DNA of 23,436 bases from positions 1,629,104 to 1,652,539 of the forward strand of contig BFEA01000077.1 in assembly GCA_003427395.1 (NCBI GenBank). Direction: 5' to 3'. The DNA comes from Chara braunii (Eukaryota > Streptophyta > Charophyceae > Charales > Characeae). Shown piece after piece: positions 1-10,205 of the stretch. The position numbers were made by a program, and so were the translations under genes. How positions within the stretch are numbered: the stretch's first letter is position 1; every line of letters begins with the position of its first letter. Under the pieces are notes generated by a model. That model made no database searches and had not been told where the DNA came from. It saw only the letters and a list, made by a program, of their open reading frames with translations.

Positions 1-470
1 CCCTCACCCCTGCCCCGAGGCCCGCGCCCTGCACCCCGGCCCCCGACCCCGCACCCGCAGCTACCCCGGTCCCACCAGTGGTGGGTGTGGCCCTGGGGGG
101 AGTCCGGGGTGGGGCAAAACAACCCATTTTTGGGGTTGCTTCCGCTCACACGTTCGTCCCTCTCGCTCGTCCGCACGCTCGCTCTCGCAAGCGTGCGTCC
201 GCTCACACCTCTCTTTCCACTCTTCCCTCGCGCTCGATTGTACTTTCGCACTACTGTACGCTCGCACGTTTTGCTTGCTCGCACGTATGCACGCTCCTCC
301 ACCCACGCGCTTCTCTTACTCATACATTCGTCCGCGTGCACTCGTCCCCTACATCTACTCCGCGGTGATCTTCCCTTCGCCCGAGATCCTCGAGGAACCG
401 AGATCCCGACGAGGCGCACAGTCTACGGGTCTCACCGCACTACACTCATGAGTAGTATAGTTTTTAGTTA
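1..470. other. CpG-rich, gene-free start of window
   Basis: The first ~140 bases are extremely C-rich, followed from about 140 to 360 by a pyrimidine-rich stretch in which short words such as GCTCGCACG and CGCTCGC recur many times. Open frames of 96-128 codons exist here in two frames of the plus strand, but their products are compositionally simple (Ser, Leu, Arg, His) and match nothing I recognise. I read it as low-complexity CpG-rich DNA, perhaps the edge of a repeat or a promoter-like region. No gene is supported. Confidence 0.5.
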
Positions 471-590
471 ATGAATCTGCCCTTTTGTCGGGGGAAGATT
501 CATATGAGCCTTTATCAAAAACAGAGTACGGCCAAAACGAAAAAAAGGTTAAAAAAAAAAGAAAAAGAAAAAAAAAATAAAGAATCTAAC
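471..590. repeat. Hairpin followed by A-rich tract
   Basis: ATGAATCT at 471 pairs with AGATTCAT ending at 513, and the inner CCC pairs with GGG, leaving a short loop. The stem is about 11 bp with one mismatch. It is followed at 538-590 by a nearly pure A tract. An A-rich tract after a structured segment can mark the 3' end of a retroposed sequence, but no target-site duplication was identified. Confidence 0.35.
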
Positions 591-614
591 TACTAACTTC
601 CCGAGCAGACCAAG

Positions 615-715
615 TATCAGGCTCCTGTCGCGTGCGGCAAGTGGCCTAACTAACTAACTAACAACAATTACGTCTAAATCTAAAGTCGAGGGTTCGAGCC
701 CCCTCCATTTGAGAG
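615..715 (+). other. Degenerate tRNA-like / SINE-like segment
   Basis: GGTTCGAGCC at 691-700 matches the internal RNA polymerase III B box (T-loop). TGCGGCAAGTGG at 633-644 loosely resembles an A box, about 50 bases upstream, which is the normal tRNA spacing. The T-arm GAGGG/CCCCT pairs only partly, and no 7 bp acceptor stem closes. This is therefore not a functional tRNA call. A tRNA-derived SINE head or tRNA pseudogene is the best reading, and chance is a real alternative. Confidence 0.25.
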
Positions 716-719
716 TGAG

Positions 720-2068
720 TGAGAGAAAAAAAATTGGGCGGCTGTAGTGTCGTTTTTTAGGAAAAGAGGAGCTAGCCCGAGGTCGGGCGGATTCGATTCG
801 TGTGTCTCTGACATGTCAATCCATACTCGTACCTACTCGGCTAGCTCCTAGTTCGAGTATACTAAGGGCTTTCCCAGTATAAGTACAGTATGACTCCCCA
901 CAACCTACAACCTTCCCTAGGGGTAGATTCAGACTCCTGCTAACTGTCGTAGCCCGCTACTGCAGTTTGGCTTCCTTACCAGTTGCCCCGGCCGCATGGT
1001 CAGACTCTTAGTAATTCCACCCTACGTCGCAATCTGCGGCAAGTAGTTTTGCCGCCCCGTTTACTTGACACATTCGACGTGTACTGATTTAAGCCAAACA
1101 AAACATACCTCCTTAGTCATCGATAAACTGAAGAACAATCGTTGTCGTCTTACGCGCGACCCTTCTTGTTAGACTAATCTTCCGACCTTTGTGGTCTGAG
1201 GTTTAACTTACCAAACCTTTTTCAGTCTTTTGCGTGGTCAAAGCGGCACGCATGGTTATCCCTAATCTTCTACCGTTTTTGTGTTTGCCACGACAAGGCA
1301 GGCGAGCATATGAAAGAAGCGTGCACACCGTGTTTTTGGCGCCTGCGCTTGTAAAGCTTTTCTCGACCACAGCAGCCAAGGGATTCGCCTCATTTCCCGT
1401 TGTTAACCGTCTTCAGCCTGTTTGTTGGTGCCGACGTTGTGTCGACTACAAAATCATGAGCGGATACCCTTGTAAGGGTATCAACTTCGACAACTTTTCC
1501 ATACCTCATTAAGCGACGTCCCCGTCGTTGGGGAATCTAAATGCAAAGAAAGGCCTTCTGACGCGACAAGTGGTCAAAATCCGATCTCCTGGATGAAATT
1601 GCAGTTTGAAGAACATCACTGTCCCCTTATTTTAACTCTCCCTCAAAATAACCTTTCGATGTATGAAATTCAGATATTTCACTTCTCCGGTTGACTGAAA
1701 TAATGAGCCTGATTAACTTTACCACACCGGTTACAAATGTATCTCATGGGTTGGGCCCTGCAAAACTCGACCACACAAATCATTCATTATCACATACAAC
1801 TTGAAGCCACTTACTTTGGACACTCACAAAAAAAATAAAATGGGCAGTGGTACTCTTTAAGCCTTCAAAATATATTAGATTTATGCTTTTTGTCCATGAA
1901 CCTCACTTTTATACGTAGGTTCCTTCACTTTTGTCACACATTTTGCCAATTTATTCATAGTTTTGCTCAATGAGCAAGCTCTCATAATTTTTTCCCAACA
2001 TTTTTACTTTTCCAAAATTTCATGGTTGTTGACAATGACACTTTCAACATAGACAAAAACCAATTGGA
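720..2068. other. Unassigned intergenic DNA
   Basis: About 1.35 kb without a recognisable gene. The longest open frame (92 codons at 1234-1512, plus strand) starts at GTG and its product matches no family I know. The stretch contains an 18-base near-palindrome at 1464-1481 (ATACCCTT, GT, AAGGGTAT) whose core recurs at 14685-14710. AT content rises after about 1600. Confidence 0.5.
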
Positions 2069-2070
2069 GG

Positions 2071-2560
2071 GTCCCAGAATCAGGCGGGTTTCCCTGCCGC
2101 AGACGACGCCCCCAATCGGCTATTAGTCAAAACTTAGTCCTTATAATAATGAAAATCACTGTCGCAGACAAAACTGCCCGTGTCTCTCAACCAAAGGCCA
2201 GTCATGAGGGGTCCCAGAATTAGGCGGGTTTCACTGCCTCAGACGACGCCCCCACCGGCAACTGAGAACCAAAAAAACTCTTATCTTATTTTCTGCCGCA
2301 CACAAAATCACATGTGACTCTCAACCAAAGGCCAGTCATGAGGGGTCCCAGAATCACGAGGGTTTCCGTGCCGCAAACGACGCCTCCGCCAGCAACTGAG
2401 AACCAACAGAATGGAGATGCCGATTGACACAAAACTACATGTGACTCTCAACCAAAGGCCAGTCATGAGGGGTCCCAGAATCAGACGGGTTTCCCCGCCG
2501 CAGATGACGCCCCTACCGGCAGCTCAGAATCAACATAATGGAGATGTTTCGCCAATAGGA
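2071..2560 (+). repeat. Four tandem ~130 bp repeats with conserved core
   Basis: The word GTCCCAGAAT recurs at 2071, 2211, 2345 and 2472, giving spacings of 140, 134 and 127 bases. Each unit has a conserved ~80-90 base core, including CTCTCAACCAAAGGCCAG and CCGCAGACGACGCC, and a more variable AT-richer spacer. The core is open in the same plus-strand phase in all copies and reads roughly RGPRIRRVSLPQTTPP, but the phase is not kept between cores because the spacers are not multiples of three. It could be a decayed coding repeat, duplicated exons, or a non-coding minisatellite. Confidence 0.85.
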
Positions 2561-3263
2561 AAATCAACCAGTATATCCTTAAGGAGAGTATAAAAAGTAT
2601 TTGTGACCGCTTGTCTTGTCAAAGGGCAGAAAAAAATACCCATTTTATTCACGACATGCATTTCCCTATCTCGCAGGGTTGTTCAAACGCATCAAAAAAT
2701 TTTGACTTTCTCATACCCTATTTTTAGGGTCTTTTCCAAAAATAATCATATAAGACAAAGCATGGAAACAACAGACCAACAATGCCAAAAACACTTTTAG
2801 ACCATATGTATCACATTTCATCCTTTCTTTCTTGAACACTATGCGTTTTTCTGAGCATCCTAGTTCAAGACTTGATAGCGCAGTTGACACACACACATCC
2901 ATGATACACACAAAACTAGACACTGGACCAGCTCATATGTGAAGGTGAAAGTGTTTCTCGTCGGCATACTCCATAAATGGAATAAAAAATATATAACTCA
3001 AGAGAAAGAAAACATGATAAGCACCCTTCCTTCAAGGAAAAGGAAGTCTGAAACCCAGTTACGTACCTCCCCTCTCCTCAATCACTAAAGTACACATGCC
3101 GAGCTAATTCTATAACAAAATACATGTTTCAAAAAAAATGTCAACTCTCTTGTTGCTAAGGTACAACATTACCTCCCAAGAGAAAAAGACCCCTCCTACT
3201 TTGACCCCTAGTGTACAAAGTCCTACTAAGAAAAAGAGAGGAGTGTGGGTGGTTGCAAAGATC
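2561..3263. other. Gene-free stretch
   Basis: About 700 bases of AT-leaning sequence with a short CA tract near 2887. No coding, RNA or repeat signal could be supported. It adjoins the last recognisable codon of the retrotransposon, so a 3' LTR would be expected around here, but no copy of the sequence beyond the candidate primer-binding site (13785 onwards) was found in it. Confidence 0.45.
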
Positions 3264-5551
3264 TTAGGAACTTGGGCTCGTACCTTCTCCCCAGTCCTCC
3301 ATACTAAGGTTCAACTGCCTGTATAATTGAGCTTTGAACCTATCATTGACTTTCTTAACAGGGTTCCCTTCCTTGTCAATAAGTTTTTTGTTCTCATCCA
3401 ACCTTACCAGTCCTTTCCCCTCATCAATCCTAAACCCTGGGCATTCCTCCCTCAAATGTACCCCCTTCATGCAGTACCAGCACAACTTTTTGTCCTTCCT
3501 CTCATCTTTTTGACACGAAGGGGTGGAAATGTCATCTCTTTTTCACCTCTTACTTCTCCCATCTCAGAACAAGGTCTCTTTCTACTAATCCCAATTTCAC
3601 ATTCATGGGTGGATTTTGCAACCACTTCAGATGTCATCTTCTCAATTCGCTCATCAGTAATGACTGAGATATCAACAGGCTGATTGCTTTTTTCCTTTCT
3701 CTGTCCCAGCACTTCTCTGCCTGTTCCTTCTGAACTCTGCCCTGGTGCTTGAGGTACCCCTGTAACACTCATAATCTCAAACCCCAACTCGCCGTTTCAC
3801 TCAACAATTTTTATAGGTGTTTCTGCTCCTCCTCCTTGACTATCCATTTTGTGATTCTCTATCTTTTTCTCCATTTTTTTCCACCTCTCCTCCTACTTCT
3901 TGCCTTCCTTCTTTTTTTCTTCCTTTTCCGCCTCCATCTCTTTTTTCTGTTCACTGACCTTCCCCTCCAGCTGACCAACTTCCTTCTCCAATTTTTCTCG
4001 CTCAACCCTCTCTTTTTCCACCTCCTTGTCCTTGTTGCTCAAGGCAACGCTCAGTGATTCAACTTGCTGTTTTAATCTCTTTCGTTCCTCACTTGCTTTG
4101 CTCATTTTAACCTTCATGTTCCCCACCTCTTTTTTCATTCTCTTCATCTGTGCATCCCTGTTCTCTTCCTTAGTCTCGGGATCTCTTTTAGGATTTCAGG
4201 GATGTGACTTGCTACCCCTTGAGTGAGCAATTTTGTCTTCTTTTTTACCCTATCATGGAGTTCTCTCATTGAAGTTTCCAACTCCTCAGCCTCGCCATTC
4301 CCTCTCTGGCTCCTTCCTGCTCCCTCCAATTTCTCAGCCACCTCGGCTTCTCCCTTAAGAAGTCATTCACAGTCATCTCGAAGCAGCTCATGCAGCCTGA
4401 TTAGCCTGTCCATGTCTGACGCTAGCTTGGAGCCACTGATAATCTCAGTCAGCAAGATCTTCTCGATCTTCATGCTCCAAGGGGCATCTTCGGGTAGGTT
4501 CTCTTCCTGCATCGAAGCGACCATTTGGTTTCTCTATTCCTTATTTTCTTCCTCCCTCCTTTCTCTTTCCTCCTTGGTCATTCTTCTTGATCCTGGTCCC
4601 CTGAGAGGATTCTCTGCTGCTGTCACCCCAATTTCTCTCCCCGTTTGATCTCCCCCATCTTCCCTCTTCTCATTCTCATTTGTGCCCTCTTTCTCCTTTT
4701 CTACCTCCTGCACTTCTTTCTTCCCTTCTTCTTCTTCCACATTGTCATGCCCCCTCTCTTCCTCTTTTTCCTTGCTTTGCTTTTTTTCTCTGGTTCTTCT
4801 CTTCTCTTGTACCCTTGTGGTTTTGCTTGACGACACATTCCCCTTCTGAGTTGTTGTCCTCTTCTTGTCGAGTACTTGTCTGAGGGGCACATCATCCTCG
4901 TCAATTTCTTGTTGATTCTTCTTCTCATGCCTTTTTCCTCTCCTTCCTATCCACAATCCTTGCTCTTGAAGTAACTGCCTTTTCTTCTGCCTTAGTACGG
5001 CCAGGGGGTAGGTTCTTCTAAACTTGACAAGAAATCCCCTCCAGATATCTGACTCCTCCTTGACTTTTCGCATACTCTCATATTCCCTGGGGTCCACTCT
5101 TGTCATCACCTGTTCCAACTTTTCCTCCTCCTTCCACCTTTTTTTTTCTGCACATAGAGCAATGTTGTCCTCAAAATCCTCCACATTAGTCCCATCGAAG
5201 ATGATATCATCCTCGATTTCGACTCTCCTCAGGTCCCCATATTCAGCCCACATCTCTGTTTTGAAAGTCATCCACCCCAGACAGTTGGAGGTAATATCTT
5301 CAATCTTCAACTGACATTCCCCGTAACTTTGAACAGCATGGTTGGGGTGTCCCACTCCCTCCTGAAGGCATAATCCTCGAACTCCCTCAGGAACAACCTC
5401 AAATTGTCTCCTTTCTTGTAGATTGGTATTCCATTCGAATCCTTGGTTACCCGCAGTAACCCCTGTCGCCTTTCCCTGCCAGAGGTTGGCCTGGAAGGCC
5501 CCGCCACCCCTCCCTTCTGTGTCGTCGCTGCTCCTTTTACAGGATTAAGCC
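3264..5551 (-). pseudogene. Second gag-like ORF downstream of integrase
   Basis: Minus-strand segments at 5636-5307, 5355-4534, 4341-4144, 4147-3893, 3787-3467 and 3485-3264 line up as one broken protein. The N-terminal part has two capsid-like stretches of the F-x-G/KGDN...FLREFEDYAFRREW type. A long Lys/Glu-rich region follows, then a heptad-like coiled coil (about 4147-3900), and finally a CCHC zinc knuckle, C-x2-C-x4-H-x4-C (CWYCMKGVHLREEC), near 3480-3440. At least one frameshift (about 5310-5350) and several stops break it. It lies only ~140 bases after the end of pol, in the same orientation, and no protease or RT follows it. It may be an extra ORF of the same element, or the truncated gag of a second element. 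Confidence 0.7.
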
Positions 5552-5691
5552 TACACAAAGAAAAAAACGAAGAGAGTGGCAGGTGCAAAAAAAGTGTTAG
5601 AAGTCGGATAACAATATCAGACTCGCAATGATGCAATCACAAGCTGTTTTAAGGGGGATCGAATTGACTTATCTTCAAGTTACTGACTCAC

Positions 5692-7133
5692 CTCAGTTCT
5701 CATTCTGAATTTCTTCAACCTGGATCCAGAAACCCAATCTCGCCTTGGCGTTCCATCTATTTCCTCCATCTCATATGCCCCATGATTCCCCTGACGTCGA
5801 ACCGTCTACGACCCCAACCATCTCTTATCTAACTTCATTGACCATTGTTTCTCCAGGGATGAGTCATACAACAGTACTATGCCCCCGATTGCCAATTGTT
5901 CAGTTCGTGCGCGAGGAAGCCGGTCGCATCTTTCCTTGTCCTTTCCCTGACTGTCAACCACCTTCTCGACTGCTTCCTGAATCCTTTCCTCTGTGACACT
6001 GACCTGCCTGACTCGGATGTCGAGTAATTCATCGAGTGGCAGGTTGTTTTCAAGATCCTGTCTCCGCCAAGTCTTTAGGAAACTTTCTATTGGAAAAGTG
6101 GCGTGTCGCCCGTACCATAAGGTTGTGGGAGCATACCCTGTGGTTCTCCTTACTGTGATATTTTCAACGAAGAACACCGTCCGTAGGAATTTAGGCCACA
6201 AATTAGGTTTCCCAGGGGTCCATTTTGCCAGTAAATTCGAGATAATGTTGTGCCCTCTTTCCATCGGTGCGTTAGCCTGAGGATGTGCCCTGGTGGTGTA
6301 CTTGGCGATTACTCCGAGATCATCCAACAACTTTTTAACCTCCCCACATGTGAATTCGGACCCTCTATCCATCGTAAATTCCACCACAAAAGGATACCGG
6401 AGGTAATACTCTTTGATGTACTCGGCCAACACTGCCTCAGTCATGGTCCGGATGACCTTTCCATCAACAAATCCTGTGAGATTGTCTTTAGCATCAAAGA
6501 TGTAATTGTAACCTCCAAGCCCTAGTGACATTGCCAGCAGGTCCAGGAGAACTACCGCCACCACATCTTTGATATACCTTGGGTGTAGGGACTCCTTATA
6601 CTTGATCGGAGATCTGATTTGACAAGGTAAACACGACTCACTGTATCTTCGAACCATCCCGTACGTACCTTCCCGAAAGTACAACTCAGACATTTTTTTT
6701 AGGGTAGTGGCAACACTTCTGTGACCACCGACAGGTCCGTCATGGAGGGCGACTATGACACCAATCTACCGATTCCTGCCACATATAACCCTTGAGGAGG
6801 TCCTCTTTTGTCCCTGATGAAGAGATGACCACCCCTTACTATGTAATGGTCTCTTATGCGGAGAGTCTTTTCACCAACTTCTCTTTCTCGTTTGTCGCCG
6901 GAGAGAAGAAGCCCCATCTCTAGATGAAACCCATCGTACTCCTCTTCCTGGAAATCTTCCGAGATCTCACATTGCTCAAACTCCTCTTCTTCCATTTCCT
7001 CATCACACTCGGGGTCGTCTCCCAATACTATCTCATCCGCCTTTACCGCCCCTCTTTCTTCTTTGGTCCGGACTTGCATGAGAGAGTTTACAAGGTACTG
7101 TATTCTCCCTACCGTCAATAAATGTTGATCCAC
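5692..7133 (-). pseudogene. Ty3/Gypsy integrase, disrupted
   Basis: The segment starting at 6693 (295 codons) carries the DDE core: D51 (LLDLLAM), D109 (TMDRGSEF) and E145 (PMERGH), with exactly 35 residues between the last two. Upstream in the same frame lies the HHCC zinc-binding region (LHDGPVGGHRS ... CLPC, the cysteines being residues 21 and 24). It is cut by a TAG near 6762. A further segment at 7133-6753, rich in Asp/Glu, leads into it in another frame. The C-terminal part has LLYDSSLEKQWSMKLDKRW and, after a frame break near 5806, the typical ending GAYEMEEIDG...GSRLKKF near 5775-5705. No chromodomain is visible. The triad is intact, but the frame is not. Confidence 0.92.
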
Positions 7134-7788
7134 CTACCCTGTTCCTGCCTCAATCGTAACTGGCTCGTCTGTCAATATGTAACTCTCAGCTAAGGCCAAC
7201 TCCGCCATCCATTCCCCATTCCTTTCTCCCCACGGGTCCTCTTCGATGAAAGGTTTTAATACCAACCTTTCATCCTTCACAAAAGTCGCTGATGCGAACC
7301 ACATAGGTTTTCCCTCTCGCACCTCATTATCATTGATTCTCAAAGCCCATGCGTTAACGTGGAGCTGCATGACATCTTCTTTCAAGAATCCATCTACCGA
7401 CGCCGCCTCTTCCTTAGCTTCTCCAGGCTTCTCCCATTCTATCCTGCTCAACCCATCTGCTCTGTTCTTATTCCCTGGAATGTGCTCCAACTGAAAATCA
7501 AACATCCAGATGTAGGTGAGTCACCTGACTACTATAGGATCAGCTGGAGAGAAGTTTCTAAGGGAATACATGAGGGCGGTCGAATCTGCACTTAGAATGA
7601 ATCTTTTCCCAAAGAGATAATGTCTGGAGATCCGTAGGCAGTGTAAAACCACCAAGGCCTCCTTCTTGAATTGAAAGTAATTTCTTTAAGTCGAATTGAG
7701 AGTTCGACTCTCAAAGCGCAACGATCTTTCCTTACCCTCATGATCTGCCTGTATCAAGACGCCTCCCAAGGCAGTGAGTCCGGCATCA

Positions 7789-7796
7789 GTTTCTAT
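7789..7796 (+). repeat. Left target-site duplication (GTTTCTAT)
   Basis: GTTTCTAT directly precedes the inserted element and is repeated exactly at 8177-8184 on its other side. An 8 bp duplication is the length typical of hAT-superfamily insertion. Confidence 0.85.
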
Positions 7797-8176
7797 CCAC
7801 GTAGCACCGTGTTCACGTTAGGAGGCGAACGCGAACATATTTGCCTGAACGCGAACAAGCGCCCAAAACCCTCCGAACGCGAACATCAAAAATATTTAAA
7901 AATATATATATATATATATGTTATCAGAAAAATCGAAAAAAATATATGTTATGTAAAACAACAATACAAACAACTTTTGCCTTGGAGTCATGTTCAAATT
8001 CGTAGCCAATCATGAGTTAAAAATAAAAAACCGAAATATGTTATATTTGACGATATATATATATTTTACGAAAAAAAATATGTTCGTCCGAACATGTTCG
8101 CAAGCTGTTCGCTCGAACGCGCGAACATGTTAGTCCGAACGTGAAGGGGCGCGAATACTTTCGGCGTGCTACGCAG
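7797..8176. mobile_element. 380 bp hAT-like miniature element (MITE)
   Basis: The insert is bounded by exact 8 bp duplications (GTTTCTAT). Its ends are imperfect terminal inverted repeats: the left end begins CCACGTAGCAC and the right end ends GTGCTACGCAG, so about 9 of 11 bases match. Both subterminal zones are packed with GAACG/CGTTC words, often as GAACGCGAACAT and its complement, around an AT-rich centre with (AT)n runs. It has no coding capacity, so it would need a transposase supplied elsewhere. Leaving out the insert plus one duplication makes the host RNase H reading frame continuous across the site, which confirms the boundaries. The hAT assignment rests on duplication length only. 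Confidence 0.85.
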
Positions 8177-8184
8177 GTTTCTAT
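8177..8184 (+). repeat. Right target-site duplication (GTTTCTAT)
   Basis: Exact copy of the 8 bases at 7789-7796, directly after the right terminal inverted repeat. Confidence 0.85.
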
Positions 8185-8340
8185 TATGAAGGGGCGCTCT
8201 AAAATTGCTTCGTAGTCTGGAACCCCAAGTACCAGACCTCCTTACTCAAATTCCTTCTTCAAATCTCTCACTACCTGCTCGTGCTTCTCCCCTCACTCCC
8301 ATTCCTGATTCTTTCTTGCCAGTTTCCTCACGTGCTCAGT

Positions 8341-9690
8341 CTAAGCGGCAAATCTCTTGATGAATATCCTCGAGAACTTGCATGTCCCAAGAAAACATCT
8401 CACCTCACCTATGTTCTTGAATGCTGTCGTCCACTCAAGAGTTTTGTTCGTTTTCTTGGTGTCAGGACGACGACCTTGCTCATTACACACAAACCCAATG
8501 ATGGTTGCCTCTCTTATGCAGTGTCTGGATTTTGCTCCATTTGCCGTGAGGTTACGTTCTTGCAGGAGATCAAGTACCTTCCTGAGATCATTAACATGAT
8601 CCCAGATGAACTTTCTAATGCCAGGTGCAACTTTTCGCTCATCTTTTAACATCGACCCTTTTACTGCAATATCGTCGATATAGGGTTCGGTGATCTGTGG
8701 ACTAGTCGGTTGCATTACTCTGACCATACTCCTTTGAACTATGGCTACCGCATTTGTCCACCCTTGAGGTGCTACGTTCATGTAGATCAGTCCCATAGGA
8801 GTATGCATTGCAGTTATCGGCCTATCAGTCGGATAGACCAGGAATTGGTCATAACCAGAGTAGAGGTCTATAAGAGAAATAATAGACCTCCCTGCACATG
8901 CTTCTGAGAGCTGATCAGCGTTAGGGAGCCCTCCAACATCCCTAACAGTTACGACATTCAATCTCTGTAAGTCTTGCACCCACCTGAGTACCCCATTTGG
9001 CTTAATAAAACAGAACCATGACGAAGTATACGACCCACTGGAAAATCCCGCCACGTGCGAGTCAATTTTCTCATCAAGGTATTCCACGACTCTCCTCTGA
9101 TCATCAGGATTCGGGTACCTGGCTCCTTTAATATTCCAAGGTTGGTGTGAGACTATATGGATCCGGATCATTCCTACCTTGTCCACATCTAACCTTCCTC
9201 TCTGATCATCATTAAAAATATAGGCGCAATGTTTCTCTTTTCTTAAACTTATCACCAACGCTCTTTTCTGCTTCGTCAGAAAACCGGGCTCCCCAATGAT
9301 CAGATCCTTTTCCGTCTCTTCGTTGGCTTCTTCTTCCCACTTTTCTCTCATTTGTCTTATCAGTTCTCTCTCCTGCTCATAGTACACACTCTCTTCGTGC
9401 GTTACTAATACTGGGAATGTACGGCTCTTTTTGTCTACTGCCTTGTACATCCTTTTGCCTCCTTGCTTGAGCCCACTTCTAAAAAATGTTGGCCGCTTGA
9501 TTGGGCATACGGTCCCTGCATTCTTACATCTCGAGGGGGCGGTTTATATACTAAGTTCATTCTTCCTCCTTCGGGATAATCGCCCAATCGGTCGGTCACG
9601 GTCAAGGTCATGATTGCTTCTTGGTTTGCCATTGCATAGGCCGAGATCATGCACATTGCTTGGTCTATGTTAGCCAAGCTCAAAACCAGG
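8341..9690 (-). pseudogene. Ty3/Gypsy reverse transcriptase, disrupted
   Basis: A 369-codon open segment (9450-8341) covers the palm and thumb. Visible landmarks are WNIKGARYPNPDDQRRVVEYL upstream, LRWVQDLQRLN (about 155-165), the first catalytic Asp in SLIDLYSGYDQF (D195), TPMGLIYMNVAPQGW (217-231) and the YIDD box at 257-260, then the thumb motif FLGTCKFSRIFI near the C-terminus. A linker segment, 9683-9435, connects it to the protease in another frame (frameshift near 9440). A TAG at 8341-8343 and further stops separate it from RNase H. Catalytic residues are retained, so this was a recently competent family, but this copy is broken. Confidence 0.92.
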
Positions 9691-9698
9691 CCTTCATC

Positions 9699-10205
9699 TC
9701 ATTCATCCTCTTCATCCTCAATCGATCCCCACTCTAATTTTCTTCTCCTGCCCTCTGATGCCTCAAATGTGCATGACCCCGCGTTGAGGCGATTCTTCGA
9801 ATAGTGGGGACCTATATTCTTACACGTAAGTACTTCGAAATTTTCATATGCTGGGTCGCACAGTATTACAAATATAGTTCCAATATGCTTATTCATGATG
9901 AGGGTTGCCGATCTCGACAAAAAAGATCTTCCTAGCAATATGGAAAGATCCAGACTTGGCATGATGTACAAGCAGAAACGGACCTTAACCCGCCCCACTT
10001 CCACGATGACGTTTGAAGCAACACCCGTGTATCCTGATTTTAGACTAGCTCCATTGAGGTATCCGAAGTTGCTCTTATCAACTTCTAATCATAGCCTTTC
10101 AGCTGTTTCTGAATTCATAATATCCATTTCAGCCCCGGTATCCACCATCACAGGGCATCCTCTTCCCCTAATATTAACCTCTATGGACCCAGTCCCTACA
10201 AATTT
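9699..10205 (-). pseudogene. Retroviral-type aspartic protease, disrupted
   Basis: The minus strand reads IEVNIRGRGCPVMVDTGAE, where DTGAE (10142-10128) is the D-T/S-G catalytic loop of retropepsins. Downstream lies LCLYIMPSLD-like sequence and the flap-side helix SILLGRSFL (about 9955-9930), equivalent to the conserved ILG motif. An in-frame TGA at 10089-10091 (R-L-stop-L-E) cuts the domain, and another TGA at 10206-10208 separates it from gag; both are single-codon breaks in an otherwise continuous frame. The protein would have cleaved the Gag-Pol polyprotein. Confidence 0.85.

Larger units (their letters stand above)
7134..8340 (-). pseudogene. RNase H region, split by an insertion
   Basis: Just after the RT thumb, the minus strand reads toward an RNase H start (ETDAG...GGVLIQADHEG) that is interrupted at 8176/7797 by a 380 bp insertion. 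Beyond the insertion it continues as ESRTLN, RNYFQFKKEALVV and RHYLFGK, then the tail FDFQLEHIPGNKNRADGLSR, a standard Gypsy RNase H ending, at about 7505-7440. In-frame stops lie near 8293 (TGA), 8250 (TAA), 7686 (TAA), 7521 (TGA) and 7134 (TAG). The first catalytic Asp of the domain (in ETDAG) is still encoded next to the insertion point. Confidence 0.85.

Noticed and set aside
1234-1512. 92-codon plus-strand frame
   Set aside because: Starts at GTG, no recognisable motif, no neighbouring exon or regulatory signal.
3327-4883. Plus-strand frames rich in Leu, Phe and Ser that look like membrane proteins
   Set aside because: They are the antisense of the Lys/Glu-rich coiled-coil part of the gag-like ORF.
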